A stretch of 64,000 nucleotides of DNA from Chitinophaga pendula (GCF_020386615.1 NZ_CP077769.1:3658001-3722000); one strand, 5' to 3'; positions 42,676 through 53,238 are shown, counted from the stretch's first letter. The notes: generated by a model not told the origin, from the sequence alone. Translations and numbers: made by a program.

Positions 42676-45423
42676 TTATTTTACGATACGCCTGCGTTCC
42701 CAGATATTAAAGAGCGGCAGGTCGAAGAATATGCCGAAGTAAAGTCGGAAGGCATTGTATTGCGGCTGATCTTTACTAAAGTTGCGCAACTTAGGTGTAT
42801 ACTGTATGCCAGTAGATGCGACCAGTGGAGTGCCAGGTATAGCTACTGCCAGATGAGCACCAGGGCTAATAATCTGTTCCCAGTTCACCTGCTGTGGCAA
42901 TACGGTATCTGCTCCGTTCTGCAGCCGGTAGGATACTACTGCAGCTGGGTCAATGATGCTCAAGGTAAAGGTCATGGTCAGGTCTTTCCTTTTGCGGATG
43001 TTATCCCGTTTGAGTTTAATTTTGTCGGGATTCATGATCTGATCGTAGGTAAGTGTGTCTGCTGCGGGAATCTTTTTTCCAAAGGTTTTACTAACAGAGA
43101 TACCGATGGGTACGGACAGCCCATATACGGCTCCCGGTTCTTTACCTGATTGTTTGTTACGAATGCTGGGATCAACGATTTCATGGCCGATGTAGGGACC
43201 TACAAAAGCATTGAGATCTACTGACCACCAGGTGTTTCGTTTTCTTTTATAAGATCCGGGAGGCAATGCATAAGATTCTACCACCCTGGCTAATTGTTTA
43301 TCGTTTTGTGCCAGCGCGGCATCATTCAGAAAGCCGCTTAATTTACGGATGAGCTGCAGGGCATGGCGGTCCTTTTCAAATACAACGGCAGCCAGTTTAC
43401 TGGTTTTAGCGAACAGGATGGTATCTGCTCCCTGTACTTTAAAGTTATATTTCGCGGCCATTGTATAATCTTTTTTATTGGCCGCGATCTCTTTTTCCAG
43501 GCTCCCTTTAATATGTGAGAATAAGGTAGAGGGGTCTTTATCCAACGCTGACAGTTGTGCCAGGGAGAGTTTTAGCTGGCTTTTACTTTTGCTGGTATAC
43601 AGCAATGTATCGATGAGTGAAATGGTCTGGTATACTGCGCCCGCAAAGTTCTTTTTGGAGATCAGATTATAGATCTCGTATACTTCTCCGGTATAGTGCA
43701 GTGCCCGGCTCATCTCTGCTACCCGGGAAGTAAAGATATCGGGGGTACCTGGTTGTATATCCAAGATAGAAGTAAGCTGGTATACAGCAGACCATACATT
43801 ATAGGCATTATACGCCCAGTCTTTCTGTCCGGCAGCTTCCAGCTGGTCCTGTTTGCGAACAAATTCTTCCCGTATCTTATCGACCTGCCCGATGGCTGCT
43901 TCTACTTTGCCTAGAAACTGCCTGACCTGTTCGGCACTGATACCACTACCTTCGAAGGGAAATACCGGGCTGTTGCCGATGCGGACAATCCTGCTGATGG
44001 AGTGATTATACTTCAGGTCCAATAAGCTTAACATCATCTCCAGTTCATCCCGGCTTAACAACCGGTAGTCTTCATATTTCAGCAGGCGGTATCCACCAGC
44101 CGTATCGGGCAGGAACAGCTCGTTGTTAACGCCATACAGTAAGTTGATGAAATCGCCGAATCCTCTGTCATTGGACCTTACCGCCGCATTCGAGAGGTAG
44201 ATGGTTTTGATCATGTCGCGATAGGAGTAACGTTTCATGAGCATATCTGCCATATCACAGGCGGCGATCAGATAAGGGCGGTATGCGGTATCCATCCAGG
44301 GCAGGCGTTGTGTAAGCCAGTTGCTGCTGAGAACGTTGCGTGGCATCTGGGCAAAGTCTTTGGACAATGCATACTGCCATTGGGCGCCCATGTTCGGTAT
44401 TTCATATATTTCATTGGCTTGCAGCAACCGTATGGTTGCAGGGAAGAATGTGCTGACCAGTTCATATCTGTTGGCATTTTTGGTGATGGTTTCGAAGAAC
44501 CACATCACGGACTCCTGCTTCACGCGTTTGGCGATATAGATCGCCAGTGCATCAATCATTTCACTTTGGGTAGGTAATTTCCAGGTATTCGTTTGTAGCA
44601 GGTTGTCCTGATTGAGGCGGGCCTGTACTGCAGCCTGACTGTAAAGTTCCTTTTTAGCCTCGTCAAAGATCTCTTTGGGTATCCTGTAGTCAGGCGCCTC
44701 AATGATGGACTTCAGCGCACCTTGGAGGTCCATGATATTGACGTCGATGTATTTTATGGTCTTAATTTTGGTATTCGTCAACCTGGTTTCCCGTTGGTCT
44801 ATCTCCAGATCCAACGCCTGTAGTTCTTTACTCTTGGAAGACAACCAGGTAGCGTCCAACTGATATTTGATATAGGTGGTGTCTTCCAGCGCCAGTTTAT
44901 TGACGGTATCTTTAATGGGTGCTATCACCCTGGTCAAACTATCAACGGATCTTAACAAGGCCTGTTGCGTTGCTTGTTTGTTTTTGAGATCCTGTAATTG
45001 CAGTTGGTAACTTTTGAGTGTATCCAATAATGCCTTTTCCGCCGGTCTCCTGAAATCCAGCTCATGCCGGGTGAGGTATTCCTGGGTAAACAAGGTATCG
45101 TAAGACTTTACGCTGGACCTGATCAGTCGTTTCAATCCGTCATATAGTGACGGATATCTTGTGCGCAGGGTACGGCCCAATAATTCCACCAGTTCGTCCG
45201 ATTCTCTGTCTTGCAGATTAGCGTACCAGATAAGGCTTCCCAATAGCTGGGATTGCTGGGTCAGTGAGATGGTCTCTGGTGCCCTTTTGAGTTTGTTAAA
45301 TGCCCTGGCTACTTCGTAGGCATTGCGTAGCAACAAGGTATCTTTCAGAGGGGTGGCGTTTATGGTCATAGCAGGGCATATGGCCAGTATCCATAGTGAC
45401 AGTAACCAGTAAAATTTTTTCAT
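42676..45423 (-). CDS. Large secreted protein of unknown function
   Basis: A 915-residue protein with a signal peptide (MKKFYWLLSLWILAICPAMTINA). The body is mainly alpha-helical. There is a likely coiled coil near 125-240 (LLDTLKSYQLQLQDLKNKQATQQALL; LQALDLEIDQRETRLTNTK) and helical repeats to about 720. The last 170 residues switch to beta-rich sequence with GPYIGHE, YGLSVPIGISVSKTFGKK and YNAFRLYFGIFFDLP, resembling an outer-membrane barrel end. I do not recognise a family. A periplasmic helical part anchored by a C-terminal outer-membrane domain would fit. Single gene. Confidence 0.75.
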   Translation of the reverse strand: MKKFYWLLSLWILAICPAMTINATPLKDTLLLRNAYEVARAFNKLKRAPETISLTQQSQLLGSLIWYANLQDRESDELVELLGRTLRTRYPSLYDGLKRLIRSSVKSYDTLFTQEYLTRHELDFRRPAEKALLDTLKSYQLQLQDLKNKQATQQALLRSVDSLTRVIAPIKDTVNKLALEDTTYIKYQLDATWLSSKSKELQALDLEIDQRETRLTNTKIKTIKYIDVNIMDLQGALKSIIEAPDYRIPKEIFDEAKKELYSQAAVQARLNQDNLLQTNTWKLPTQSEMIDALAIYIAKRVKQESVMWFFETITKNANRYELVSTFFPATIRLLQANEIYEIPNMGAQWQYALSKDFAQMPRNVLSSNWLTQRLPWMDTAYRPYLIAACDMADMLMKRYSYRDMIKTIYLSNAAVRSNDRGFGDFINLLYGVNNELFLPDTAGGYRLLKYEDYRLLSRDELEMMLSLLDLKYNHSISRIVRIGNSPVFPFEGSGISAEQVRQFLGKVEAAIGQVDKIREEFVRKQDQLEAAGQKDWAYNAYNVWSAVYQLTSILDIQPGTPDIFTSRVAEMSRALHYTGEVYEIYNLISKKNFAGAVYQTISLIDTLLYTSKSKSQLKLSLAQLSALDKDPSTLFSHIKGSLEKEIAANKKDYTMAAKYNFKVQGADTILFAKTSKLAAVVFEKDRHALQLIRKLSGFLNDAALAQNDKQLARVVESYALPPGSYKRKRNTWWSVDLNAFVGPYIGHEIVDPSIRNKQSGKEPGAVYGLSVPIGISVSKTFGKKIPAADTLTYDQIMNPDKIKLKRDNIRKRKDLTMTFTLSIIDPAAVVSYRLQNGADTVLPQQVNWEQIISPGAHLAVAIPGTPLVASTGIQYTPKLRNFSKDQPQYNAFRLYFGIFFDLPLFNIWERRRIVK

Positions 45424-45555
45424 TTGACGGTATTGAGGTTAGGCATAAAGCTGAGGAACCTTTTTACATGACACAAGATAGCTATTTTCACCGCAGAACT
45501 ACAAGCACTCCTGTTGCATCTACGTTAATTACAGCTATTTACGTATGTTTACAAG

Positions 45556-46326
45556 ATGAATTACCGAAAATTTATACCCCTGTATGTATTAATCCTGATA
45601 ATCACCTTGTTTTGTGCCTGTAAGGGTAAACGTTATCATCACACCCGGGATTGCGGTCCTTTTACCATTGTTTCGGATGCCCGTCCGGCGGGGTTTCTTG
45701 ATACGGATTACCAGTTTACGATCTTATACAATGGCGATAAAATTCCTTTGGGAGACTTTATTCTCAACCCGGTACCTTTTGACACCCCTATCATTGTCAA
45801 TACACATCCACCGGCGTTGCTGCTGTCGCTGGTCAAACATTACAACAACGAGCGGGAGCTGGTATTACTATCGGAAAAATCCGGCCATCCGCATTTTGTG
45901 ACACTGCACAGGAATACGGATTATTACGGTATGCCCCGGGCTATCCAGGAAGTAGGCAGTACTTTGCTGCTGACCGGGAACAAATTGCTGGACAGAAGGA
46001 CTCTGAAGGTGTATGACCTGCCTGCTCCTGATAGTGCTTCACCGTATATTCATGCTGATTTCTTCGGTTTGTCGCCAGATGGGCGCAGTGTCGTACGGGG
46101 CCTGGCAAAACTGTCTGATCTTAAGCTGATGGAGACAGAATTTGCGACCGGACGGACCGTTATACACCCTGTTGATACCAGCTATATGATCGTGCCGCTG
46201 ACAGATGCTGGCAGTATTTATATTGATACCAAGCCATTACAAAAGTTTCTCCGGACCTATTTTGAATGGACGGTACAAGACGGCAGATCCCGGCTGAAAG
46301 CCATGGACACTATACTTCACCACTAA
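45556..46326 (+). CDS. Hypothetical lipoprotein of 256 residues
   Basis: A lipoprotein with lipobox LFCACKG after a hydrophobic N terminus. The body is beta-rich (FTIVSDARPAGFLD, LLSEKSGHPHFVTLH) with a repeated Gly-Asp pattern reminiscent of WD40-like/propeller proteins (FFGLSPDGRSVVRG), but too short for a full propeller. No family recognised. Tail to tail with the cytochrome c peroxidase gene, 6 bases apart. Confidence 0.7.
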   Translation: MNYRKFIPLYVLILIITLFCACKGKRYHHTRDCGPFTIVSDARPAGFLDTDYQFTILYNGDKIPLGDFILNPVPFDTPIIVNTHPPALLLSLVKHYNNERELVLLSEKSGHPHFVTLHRNTDYYGMPRAIQEVGSTLLLTGNKLLDRRTLKVYDLPAPDSASPYIHADFFGLSPDGRSVVRGLAKLSDLKLMETEFATGRTVIHPVDTSYMIVPLTDAGSIYIDTKPLQKFLRTYFEWTVQDGRSRLKAMDTILHH

Positions 46327-46332
46327 GCACCG

Positions 46333-47475
46333 TTAGGGTAATACGGGTGCGCGTTCTTTCCAGGGCTCCGTGGTGATCGCTCCCAGAAATGCGATGACGG
46401 CATCTCTTTCGGCGGTAGTTAGCTGCAAGGGTTGCAGGTGGGGAGACTTTACCGGGTATAGCAGATCTTTTTCCTGACCAGGTTTCCGCCGGGGTTGAGG
46501 CATACCGGCATTGTACATATTGAGGAGCCCTTCGATATTGTCGAAGATGCCATTATGGAACCAGGGGCGGGTACGCAGTACGTTTCGTAATCCTGGTGTT
46601 TTGAACTTCCCTACATCGGCGGGATCTTTTGTAATGTTATATCTTCCCAGGTCTTCGCGCTCGCGGCCGTAATAGGTCAATCCGACGTTATGAAATTCTC
46701 CATCTGTAAATAATGGACCATTGTGGCAATTGATACAGCGGGCCTTTGTGCGGAACAGGTGCAAGCCTAGTAGTTGCTGGTCGGTCAGTTTATTTTTTTT
46801 CCCACTGAGGAAATAATCAAAATCAGTCTTACGGCTGGTGATCGTCCGCTGGTAAGTAGCTAGTGCGCTCATGATGCGTGCGGTGGTAACCTTTTTGTCG
46901 CCGAAAGCGGCAGCAAACAGCAGGTGGTATCCTGGTATAGCCCTTAGTTCTGCCGGTAACTCGTTCAGGTCCTGGTGCATTTCGACCGGTGAACTGATCG
47001 GCGACATGGCCTGGTCTTCAAGGCTATTGGAGCGTCCATCCCAGAAAAGTTTTTTGAAGAACCAGACATTTTCCAGGGAAGGGGCATTACGTTTGTTAGC
47101 AGCGTGGTCATGCCCGACAGACACTTCTCTCCCATCAGCCCAGTTCAGGTCAGGCGCATGGCAACTGGAACAAGACAATTGATTGGATCCGGATAAACGA
47201 GGGTCAAAAAACAAGGTCTTTCCCAGCGCGATCATCGCTTTGAGGGAGTCTTTTTTTGCCTCTAACGGAGACGGGGGCAGTATACCCAGTTCAATCAGCT
47301 TCACGCCTGCGTCGAGATGAGGTGCAGGCCACATATCCGGTGATTGGGAATAGATGGCGCGCAAGGAATCTACCGGAATTTCCCGGTAAGTAGTATCCTG
47401 GTAGGTACGAAAAGAGATAATGAGCAAGCCGGTAGCGGCTAGTATAGTCAGTCGTATAGAGTTGGTCAGTCGCAT
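46333..47475 (-). CDS. Di-haem cytochrome c peroxidase (CcpA/MauG family)
   Basis: A 380-residue exported protein with two haem c sites: CSSCH at 102-106 and CINCH at 247-251. Family marks include LFFDPRLSG, RNAPSLENVWF, and KFKTPGLRNV with a closing W/FHNGIF region. Members reduce hydrogen peroxide in the periplasm or carry out MauG-type oxidations. It is the last gene of a four-gene operon, 2 bases after the preceding gene. The partnership with an outer-membrane receptor and barrel suggests a role linked to import or modification of a substrate rather than simple detoxification (inference). Confidence 0.9.
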   Translation of the reverse strand: MRLTNSIRLTILAATGLLIISFRTYQDTTYREIPVDSLRAIYSQSPDMWPAPHLDAGVKLIELGILPPSPLEAKKDSLKAMIALGKTLFFDPRLSGSNQLSCSSCHAPDLNWADGREVSVGHDHAANKRNAPSLENVWFFKKLFWDGRSNSLEDQAMSPISSPVEMHQDLNELPAELRAIPGYHLLFAAAFGDKKVTTARIMSALATYQRTITSRKTDFDYFLSGKKNKLTDQQLLGLHLFRTKARCINCHNGPLFTDGEFHNVGLTYYGREREDLGRYNITKDPADVGKFKTPGLRNVLRTRPWFHNGIFDNIEGLLNMYNAGMPQPRRKPGQEKDLLYPVKSPHLQPLQLTTAERDAVIAFLGAITTEPWKERAPVLP

Positions 47476-47477
47476 AG

Positions 47478-49037
47478 TTAAAAATAAAGTCCGATAGACA
47501 ATTTACCTGTGAACCGGTCGTTGCCAGGTATGGACAAAGGGATGCGTCCGGCAGGTAGGGCGCCATCTTTGACGCTTCTTTCGTAACCGGCGCTTAGTTT
47601 AAGCGCAGCTTGCAGATGTAGCAGGAGCGGCATGCTGTAAGCCGCAGAAAGATGGCATAGTAACCGGTCAGTGCCATTATATAAGTAATCATGGTAGATG
47701 ACGTATGGCGCAAATATGTACTTATTACTTTCCTTTACGATAAACTGCTGTGATAATGTATGCTGGTATCCCATGTATCCATCTATACCCCATGATATCT
47801 GCTGTTTTAAGAATCTGTTAAGTCCCCATCCTGCGGTTAGTATCAGCTGGTCGTATCCTACTTTGTTGGTATAACTTCCATCCTGTCGTAATTCGTTCAC
47901 CAATCTGCCGCTAAGGAATATATTACGCAGTACGTCTCCCCTATCCCGGGTATGTATCAGTTTCACCAAGTAGCTGCTGTAATCGTATAAATAGTTCTTT
48001 CCCTGCAAAGCAGTATTGAAGTCTCTTCCATATTGCATAAAAGCAGCAATATCAAGTGCCAATCTGCCTTTTCTGGTATCTTTCTGCCATCGCAGTTGAA
48101 TATCTCTTGTATTCAGGGAATATTCGTTAAGATAAGACTTCCCGGTTGATATCTTTAGGAATTGGAAGATATCCTGTTGTTCGTTGATGAGTTTAACAGT
48201 TCCGCTGATCTCACCTATAGCGGATTTGCTATAGATATAAAATTCCGGGCCTGTACGGCGGAAGTCATTCTGGTATAATCGTCTCATCGGGCTTTGTTCC
48301 TGTTGCCCATATCCATTCATTTCCCAGTTGACATAATCGGGGAAAGCGACAGATTCGTAGTAGGCCTTATTTTTATAGCCTATCGCTACTTCCTCTCTAC
48401 CATATCCCGCGCGGTATCCGGCACCGATGGTCACCGCGTTAAACGTCCAGCCGGTGGATATAATTCCATCAAACTGAAAATCCCGGATATAGCCTCTCGG
48501 ATCATTAGTGCCATAGTGCTCTCCTATGCGGTAATCCAATCCTATAGACAGGGGTAAGTTATTACGCAGTAAATTTTTCTGTCCATAGGCTTTAAAAAGA
48601 TATAGGATACGTTCGTATGCTACGGGCGCTATTGCACCATAATACACCGGTACGGAAGGGTTATTACGGCTTTGATGTGCCCATCGTGTACTGTCTTCGT
48701 AAGTTCTGCTATGGCTGAAGGCACCGAATAGTTTTATGCCCTTTAATTGCGTGGTACCTTCCGTACTGAAAGTAAGTGCCCTTATTTTAGTACTACCCTG
48801 AATAGGCGTCAATTTTCCCTTGTCATAATTGAAGTCAAGTATCACCTGGCTGTACCGGACAGGCATATGCGTACCGAGCCAAAAAGGGGATTGCCGGCCA
48901 AAGGTGTATTGTTGCCATTTTACAGAGTCTGCACGTAGTCTTACGCTGGGATTTCCATCTACCAATGTGGAGTCCTGTGCCTGTAATGGCAAGCAGGCAC
49001 AGGATATCACACATAGATGTAAAATATGTTTCCACAT
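47478..49037 (-). CDS. Outer-membrane beta-barrel protein, DUF6850-like
   Basis: A 519-residue protein with a signal peptide (about 1-20, CLPLQAQD). The rest is alternating beta strands with aromatic residues at strand ends (FGAFSHSRTYEDST, ISTGWTFNAVTIGAGYRAGYG, KLSIGLYF at the C terminus), the pattern of an outer-membrane barrel ending in a C-terminal aromatic. The gene order receptor, DUF4876, this protein, peroxidase is one I recall from other Bacteroidota genomes, where this member is called DUF6850. 3-base gap to the upstream gene. Confidence 0.75.
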   Translation of the reverse strand: MWKHILHLCVISCACLPLQAQDSTLVDGNPSVRLRADSVKWQQYTFGRQSPFWLGTHMPVRYSQVILDFNYDKGKLTPIQGSTKIRALTFSTEGTTQLKGIKLFGAFSHSRTYEDSTRWAHQSRNNPSVPVYYGAIAPVAYERILYLFKAYGQKNLLRNNLPLSIGLDYRIGEHYGTNDPRGYIRDFQFDGIISTGWTFNAVTIGAGYRAGYGREEVAIGYKNKAYYESVAFPDYVNWEMNGYGQQEQSPMRRLYQNDFRRTGPEFYIYSKSAIGEISGTVKLINEQQDIFQFLKISTGKSYLNEYSLNTRDIQLRWQKDTRKGRLALDIAAFMQYGRDFNTALQGKNYLYDYSSYLVKLIHTRDRGDVLRNIFLSGRLVNELRQDGSYTNKVGYDQLILTAGWGLNRFLKQQISWGIDGYMGYQHTLSQQFIVKESNKYIFAPYVIYHDYLYNGTDRLLCHLSAAYSMPLLLHLQAALKLSAGYERSVKDGALPAGRIPLSIPGNDRFTGKLSIGLYF

Positions 49038-49040
49038 GGG

Positions 49041-50372
49041 TTATTTGAATCCTTTTGGTGTGGCGATATCAACAACATCAAAATCCTCACTGGAGTTGTT
49101 AGTATCCTTCAGGATACGGCGGCCATTTTCTTCTCCTACTGTCTTCCTGATAATTGACTGGGATGTGTAGGCGCCTTTGGGTACGAAGGTGTATCCGGCA
49201 TCTACAGCGGCAGCCAATTTTTTAGGTATTCTATCTGAGGGGATATGTGGTTGTACTTCTACCCCATCGATTACCAGTGATATCGGTACCTGGAAGAACA
49301 ACTTAGGCTCTTTGGCGGGAGCGATGAGCGGCTCTGCGTATTGCGGTAATGTCATTGCATCAGCACCTTGTTTCATTTTGAATATTACGTAGGAGTCGCG
49401 ACCAGGATTGTCTAATATCATGTCATTGGCAGCATACTGCAATACTCTCAGATTAGGTACGGAAGGGTTATCCAGATCCGTAGCGGCGGGCCTATCTCCT
49501 CTTTTCTTACGTTCTTCTACCAGGTAGGCTTCAAAGTCGGCTTTGCTTAGGTCTACTGTCAGCGCAGGATTTTTCACACTTACAGATTTTCCATCGCTGT
49601 CAACAAATGGTGTTTTATGATTCAAGGCTGTCTGTGCAATAACGATGCTTTCTCCGGGGCGCACCGGGTATTGTTTACCGGTACCGGGTATCATATAAAG
49701 ATCACGCAGGTATACGTAGTCTGCATTTGCACTGATATTAGCAGGCATGCCAATCGATTTCGTCCAGTCCATCTGCCTGGTAACCGGCTGTTCGTGATAT
49801 CCTTTGGAATCTGGTTCCTGGCGGCCCCAGCCCCGGCCAAAGTAAATGCTGTCTGCGTATTGTACTTCATTCGAATTATTATATATCTCGATGAACTGAT
49901 CTCTGGTAATAGCTCCCTCCTGGCGGTGAGAACCGGCGTAATATACCTGTTTGATCACCCATGGGCCGATGACACCGGTTACTAATTGTAACGTGAGCAT
50001 CGGGCTTTCACCGGATACAATCCGCCAGTTTTTACGGGAGGCATTGAAGACGATCGGTTTGGCGACATTGTCGCCTGTTGCTGCATTGTAAGTTACCGCA
50101 TCTATGATTGCACTCACATCTACATCATAGCTACCCGCCGGTACTGCGGTGAAAAGTACTTTCCCGCTTGCATCCGCTTTCAGCTGTATATCGCTGCCGG
50201 TATTTGTATTTTTGAGCTTTACGACGGCTTCACTCAAAGGCAATTTATCATTTGCCACTGCGTAGGAAATCTGCAGGCTAACATTAGCAGGTTTAATATC
50301 GGGGGCATCATTTTTTTTACAGGCACCCAGCAGTGAAATACCGGATACAAGTATCAGTGTACCTTTTCTCAT
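49041..50372 (-). CDS. DUF4876 domain lipoprotein
   Basis: A 443-residue lipoprotein (lipobox LLGACKK). Residues about 30-110 resemble a prealbumin/carboxypeptidase-regulatory beta sandwich (VVKLKNTNTGSDIQLKADASGKVLF). The DUF4876 part from about 130 on has IKQVYYAGSH, DQFIEIYNNSNEVQYADSIYF and other LamininG-like or lamin-tail-like stretches. Probably outer-membrane attached. 9 bases after the receptor gene in the same operon, so it may be the receptor's surface partner, comparable in place to SusD (inference). Confidence 0.82.
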   Translation of the reverse strand: MRKGTLILVSGISLLGACKKNDAPDIKPANVSLQISYAVANDKLPLSEAVVKLKNTNTGSDIQLKADASGKVLFTAVPAGSYDVDVSAIIDAVTYNAATGDNVAKPIVFNASRKNWRIVSGESPMLTLQLVTGVIGPWVIKQVYYAGSHRQEGAITRDQFIEIYNNSNEVQYADSIYFGRGWGRQEPDSKGYHEQPVTRQMDWTKSIGMPANISANADYVYLRDLYMIPGTGKQYPVRPGESIVIAQTALNHKTPFVDSDGKSVSVKNPALTVDLSKADFEAYLVEERKKRGDRPAATDLDNPSVPNLRVLQYAANDMILDNPGRDSYVIFKMKQGADAMTLPQYAEPLIAPAKEPKLFFQVPISLVIDGVEVQPHIPSDRIPKKLAAAVDAGYTFVPKGAYTSQSIIRKTVGEENGRRILKDTNNSSEDFDVVDIATPKGFK

Positions 50373-50381
50373 ATAGTTGAT

Positions 50382-53165
50382 TTATAGTTTTAATGAAATC
50401 TCTGCACCAAATGTTGGCGGATAATTAGGTGTAACGACGGTACCATTTTTCAGGTAGCGTGGTTGATAATTAAAGACATTAAATACGTTAAAAGAGAACT
50501 TCAGTTTTTTCCTCAGTTCCTTGCTAAGGCTTAGGTGAAAGTTTGGATGGATACGTTCCTGGTTCTGGCTGACATCCAATGATTCGTCGTATGTTTTCAG
50601 GTGTTTATAATCCGGATTTTGAGGATCATACTGTTTGATCTCTACATACTTCCCCCCCGCTGTATAGTAGGCGATGGGAACGGAAAGGTTCTTTTCCATG
50701 TAAGTTCTCCTGAAGAAATCGAACTCGGCGGTAAAACTCAGCATGAGACTGATCTTCGGGATATGTGTAACGGAGGTCAGTCGTCCGCTGCTATACCAGG
50801 AAGAACGTTTATCAGGCAAATAAACCCCCATGACTGCCGTTTCATCTCTCGTGTTAGGAATATTCTCCGCTTTTACATACCTCCATGCATCCACAAAGTA
50901 CCGGGTATGGTATATGCCTCCGCTCAGATTAAAAGAGGTACTGATTGACCTAAAGACCGGTGATGACGCCATGAGGTCGATTCCCTGATTATCGGCAGAC
51001 AATACATTTGAAAATACGTTTCTCGCTGAGGGTACCCGTTGCGTACCTACTTGTATATATTCAGGCTTTAATCCTGATCGGGGAACGGTATCATATACAG
51101 GTAATACCAATTGATTCCATTGCTGGATCGTCGATATACCATCTCTGTTAGATTTACTAAACATAGATAAAGAGACACGGTACTTCCCTGCCTCATACAG
51201 GGAAGTGAATTCAAATGTCTCACTACGTGATGCTTTCAGATTTTGGCCGGAAGGGTCGAAACGGTCTATGTAAAGCAGATAGAAGCTTTCTGCTACCTTT
51301 CCATTGTAACTGATCAGCAAGGGAATATCATTGAATACAGGTCCCGGAAACCGGTGTCCTAATCCCGGGGCTTTAGAAGCTCTGCCGTATGCAAATCCGA
51401 TCCTCCATTTGTCTGTTACCTGGTAGCTGATATTCGTTCTGGGTGTCACGGAAACGAATCCGTTCTGGATATCCCATCTAACACCAGCGCGTACATTCAT
51501 GTCGTGTTGTAATAGCCGGAAGCTAAACTGGTCTTCGATATAAAACCCCATATCTATCTGTGGTGCGATCAGGCTATAGTCATAGTAACGTTCTGACAGT
51601 TTTCCATCTAGCCTGACAGCAGTCTGTGCACGCGGCCTTGAGGGGTCGAATACCTGCCCTCTGCCTTTATTAGCTGAATAGTTCAGGTTACTACCTGCGG
51701 ACAAGAAATGTCTAAGGTTGCCGGTTCCGAACTCCGTATTTGTGTTAATATTACCGGAAAGGGTAATCGGTTTACCTTCTATTAACGAGATAGCTGTATA
51801 GTTGCCAGGAGCGAATTTTCCTTCTGTGATACCCGGTTTAGTTTCATCTGTATAAACAGTTATTCCATTATTAGCATTTTCTTCCCAATAAGTCTGCTGA
51901 AATCCTGTGCTATAGCGTAAGTTTACAGAGATACTTTTTAAGAATCTGTTATTAAACGATATATTAGTGCGATTGCTAATACTGGCGTTCCAGTTGTCGA
52001 AGCTGGTTCTACGGCTGGCAGGATCGTCCGGGTCACTACGTATACCATCCACGTTCTTTCCATAGTCAAGAGACAGGGTATTGCGTACTTGGTCCCGTTG
52101 GCCAAATGACCGGCTCCACATCAGGTTTGCGTTCAACCGTTTGTAGGCTTTCAATTTGTCCCTGTTGTCCGCAAAAGATGTGGTATAGTTAGTACTGATA
52201 TTAAACGATCCCCAATATTTATCAACATAAAAGCCTTTAGAAAGACTATAAGCGGTTGCATTATCCCTTAGTTGTGTTTTTACATACAAAGGAGATCTAC
52301 CTGCCTGGCGATCGATAATTACTACGCCATCGGTCAGGTCACCATACTTTACAGACGGCACACCGGCAATTACCTCTACGCGCTCGATATTTTCTACTGG
52401 TATTTGTCGTAAATCTGTTCCTCCGAATGCGTAATCCCCTGAATAGCTTTGATCTCTCTTTCCATCTAACCCATAGCTACCAGCGGAATGGATCAATGCC
52501 TTTTCCAGGCCCGTGATGCCAGGATTGCGGCTTTGCATATTTGCATTATTACTGATAGGCACTCCATCCATTACAACAGCGATTCCAAAAGCGTTACTGA
52601 GTGCAAAGGGATCCCGAAAGCCTTTTTGTACATCTGCGAATGTCGACCTCAATTGAATATTTTGTACACTTTGTAATGAAGGCGGCGTAATTTTACGGTT
52701 AGGCAGTTGGTTCAGTAAATCGTTTACGCTTAGTGCGGATACCTGCTCAATGACATCTCTATCGATTACTACAGAGGAGTTTGAACTGCCATCATATTTT
52801 CGTTCTGCCGATACAGTGATCTCTTTTAATCCCAGGTTCAATTCTCTCATTTGGAGCTCCCATATTCTGCCAATGTATTCTGCGGTCTTGATTTTCTGCG
52901 TAAGCTTTTGTTTACCGATACAGGTAAATTCGATCGTCAATGTTTCTCCACTGACTGGCAATATAAATGTACCAGACTTATCTGTCATGGTCATCTGTCC
53001 TGTTTCTAACACTTTAATGCTGACCAGGAATAATGGTTGCTGTATTTGGTCGTTCACCCTCCCTTTTATCAGAGTAACTGGCTGTTGCGCATATAGGAGG
53101 TTAACGATCAGGATCAGAAAGGTAGCTAATGTACCTCTGAGCATCGTCACCGTTTGTTGATACAC
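50382..53165 (-). CDS. TonB-dependent receptor (first gene of a four-gene operon)
   Basis: A 927-residue outer-membrane receptor: signal peptide, carboxypeptidase-regulatory-like domain at about 30-110 (IKGRVNDQIQQPL), plug domain at about 115-270 (VSALSVNDLLNQLPNRKITPP, IERVEVIAGVPSVKYGDLTDGVV) and a 22-strand barrel ending in FGAEISLKL. It imports a large or metal-bound ligand using TonB energy. It lacks the SusC-type motif and has no SusD partner; the next gene is a DUF4876 lipoprotein. MLRGTLATF seven codons downstream is an alternative start. A hairpin lies in the leader and a -7 box 74 bases upstream. Confidence 0.9.
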   Translation of the reverse strand: MYQQTVTMLRGTLATFLILIVNLLYAQQPVTLIKGRVNDQIQQPLFLVSIKVLETGQMTMTDKSGTFILPVSGETLTIEFTCIGKQKLTQKIKTAEYIGRIWELQMRELNLGLKEITVSAERKYDGSSNSSVVIDRDVIEQVSALSVNDLLNQLPNRKITPPSLQSVQNIQLRSTFADVQKGFRDPFALSNAFGIAVVMDGVPISNNANMQSRNPGITGLEKALIHSAGSYGLDGKRDQSYSGDYAFGGTDLRQIPVENIERVEVIAGVPSVKYGDLTDGVVIIDRQAGRSPLYVKTQLRDNATAYSLSKGFYVDKYWGSFNISTNYTTSFADNRDKLKAYKRLNANLMWSRSFGQRDQVRNTLSLDYGKNVDGIRSDPDDPASRRTSFDNWNASISNRTNISFNNRFLKSISVNLRYSTGFQQTYWEENANNGITVYTDETKPGITEGKFAPGNYTAISLIEGKPITLSGNINTNTEFGTGNLRHFLSAGSNLNYSANKGRGQVFDPSRPRAQTAVRLDGKLSERYYDYSLIAPQIDMGFYIEDQFSFRLLQHDMNVRAGVRWDIQNGFVSVTPRTNISYQVTDKWRIGFAYGRASKAPGLGHRFPGPVFNDIPLLISYNGKVAESFYLLYIDRFDPSGQNLKASRSETFEFTSLYEAGKYRVSLSMFSKSNRDGISTIQQWNQLVLPVYDTVPRSGLKPEYIQVGTQRVPSARNVFSNVLSADNQGIDLMASSPVFRSISTSFNLSGGIYHTRYFVDAWRYVKAENIPNTRDETAVMGVYLPDKRSSWYSSGRLTSVTHIPKISLMLSFTAEFDFFRRTYMEKNLSVPIAYYTAGGKYVEIKQYDPQNPDYKHLKTYDESLDVSQNQERIHPNFHLSLSKELRKKLKFSFNVFNVFNYQPRYLKNGTVVTPNYPPTFGAEISLKL

Positions 53166-53181
53166 TCTAAATACTTTTTCG

Positions 53182-53210
53182 GCAAGGATCTGGTCCCCAT
53201 ATATCCTTGC
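53182..53210 (-). promoter_or_regulatory. Leader hairpin upstream of the TonB receptor operon
   Basis: GCAAGGAT and ATCCTTGC pair perfectly around 13 bases, between the -7 box and the start codon. It could bind a repressor as DNA or regulate as RNA. Confidence 0.4.
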
Positions 53211-53238
53211 GGGATAAATAAATACTGAGGGAAAGGCG

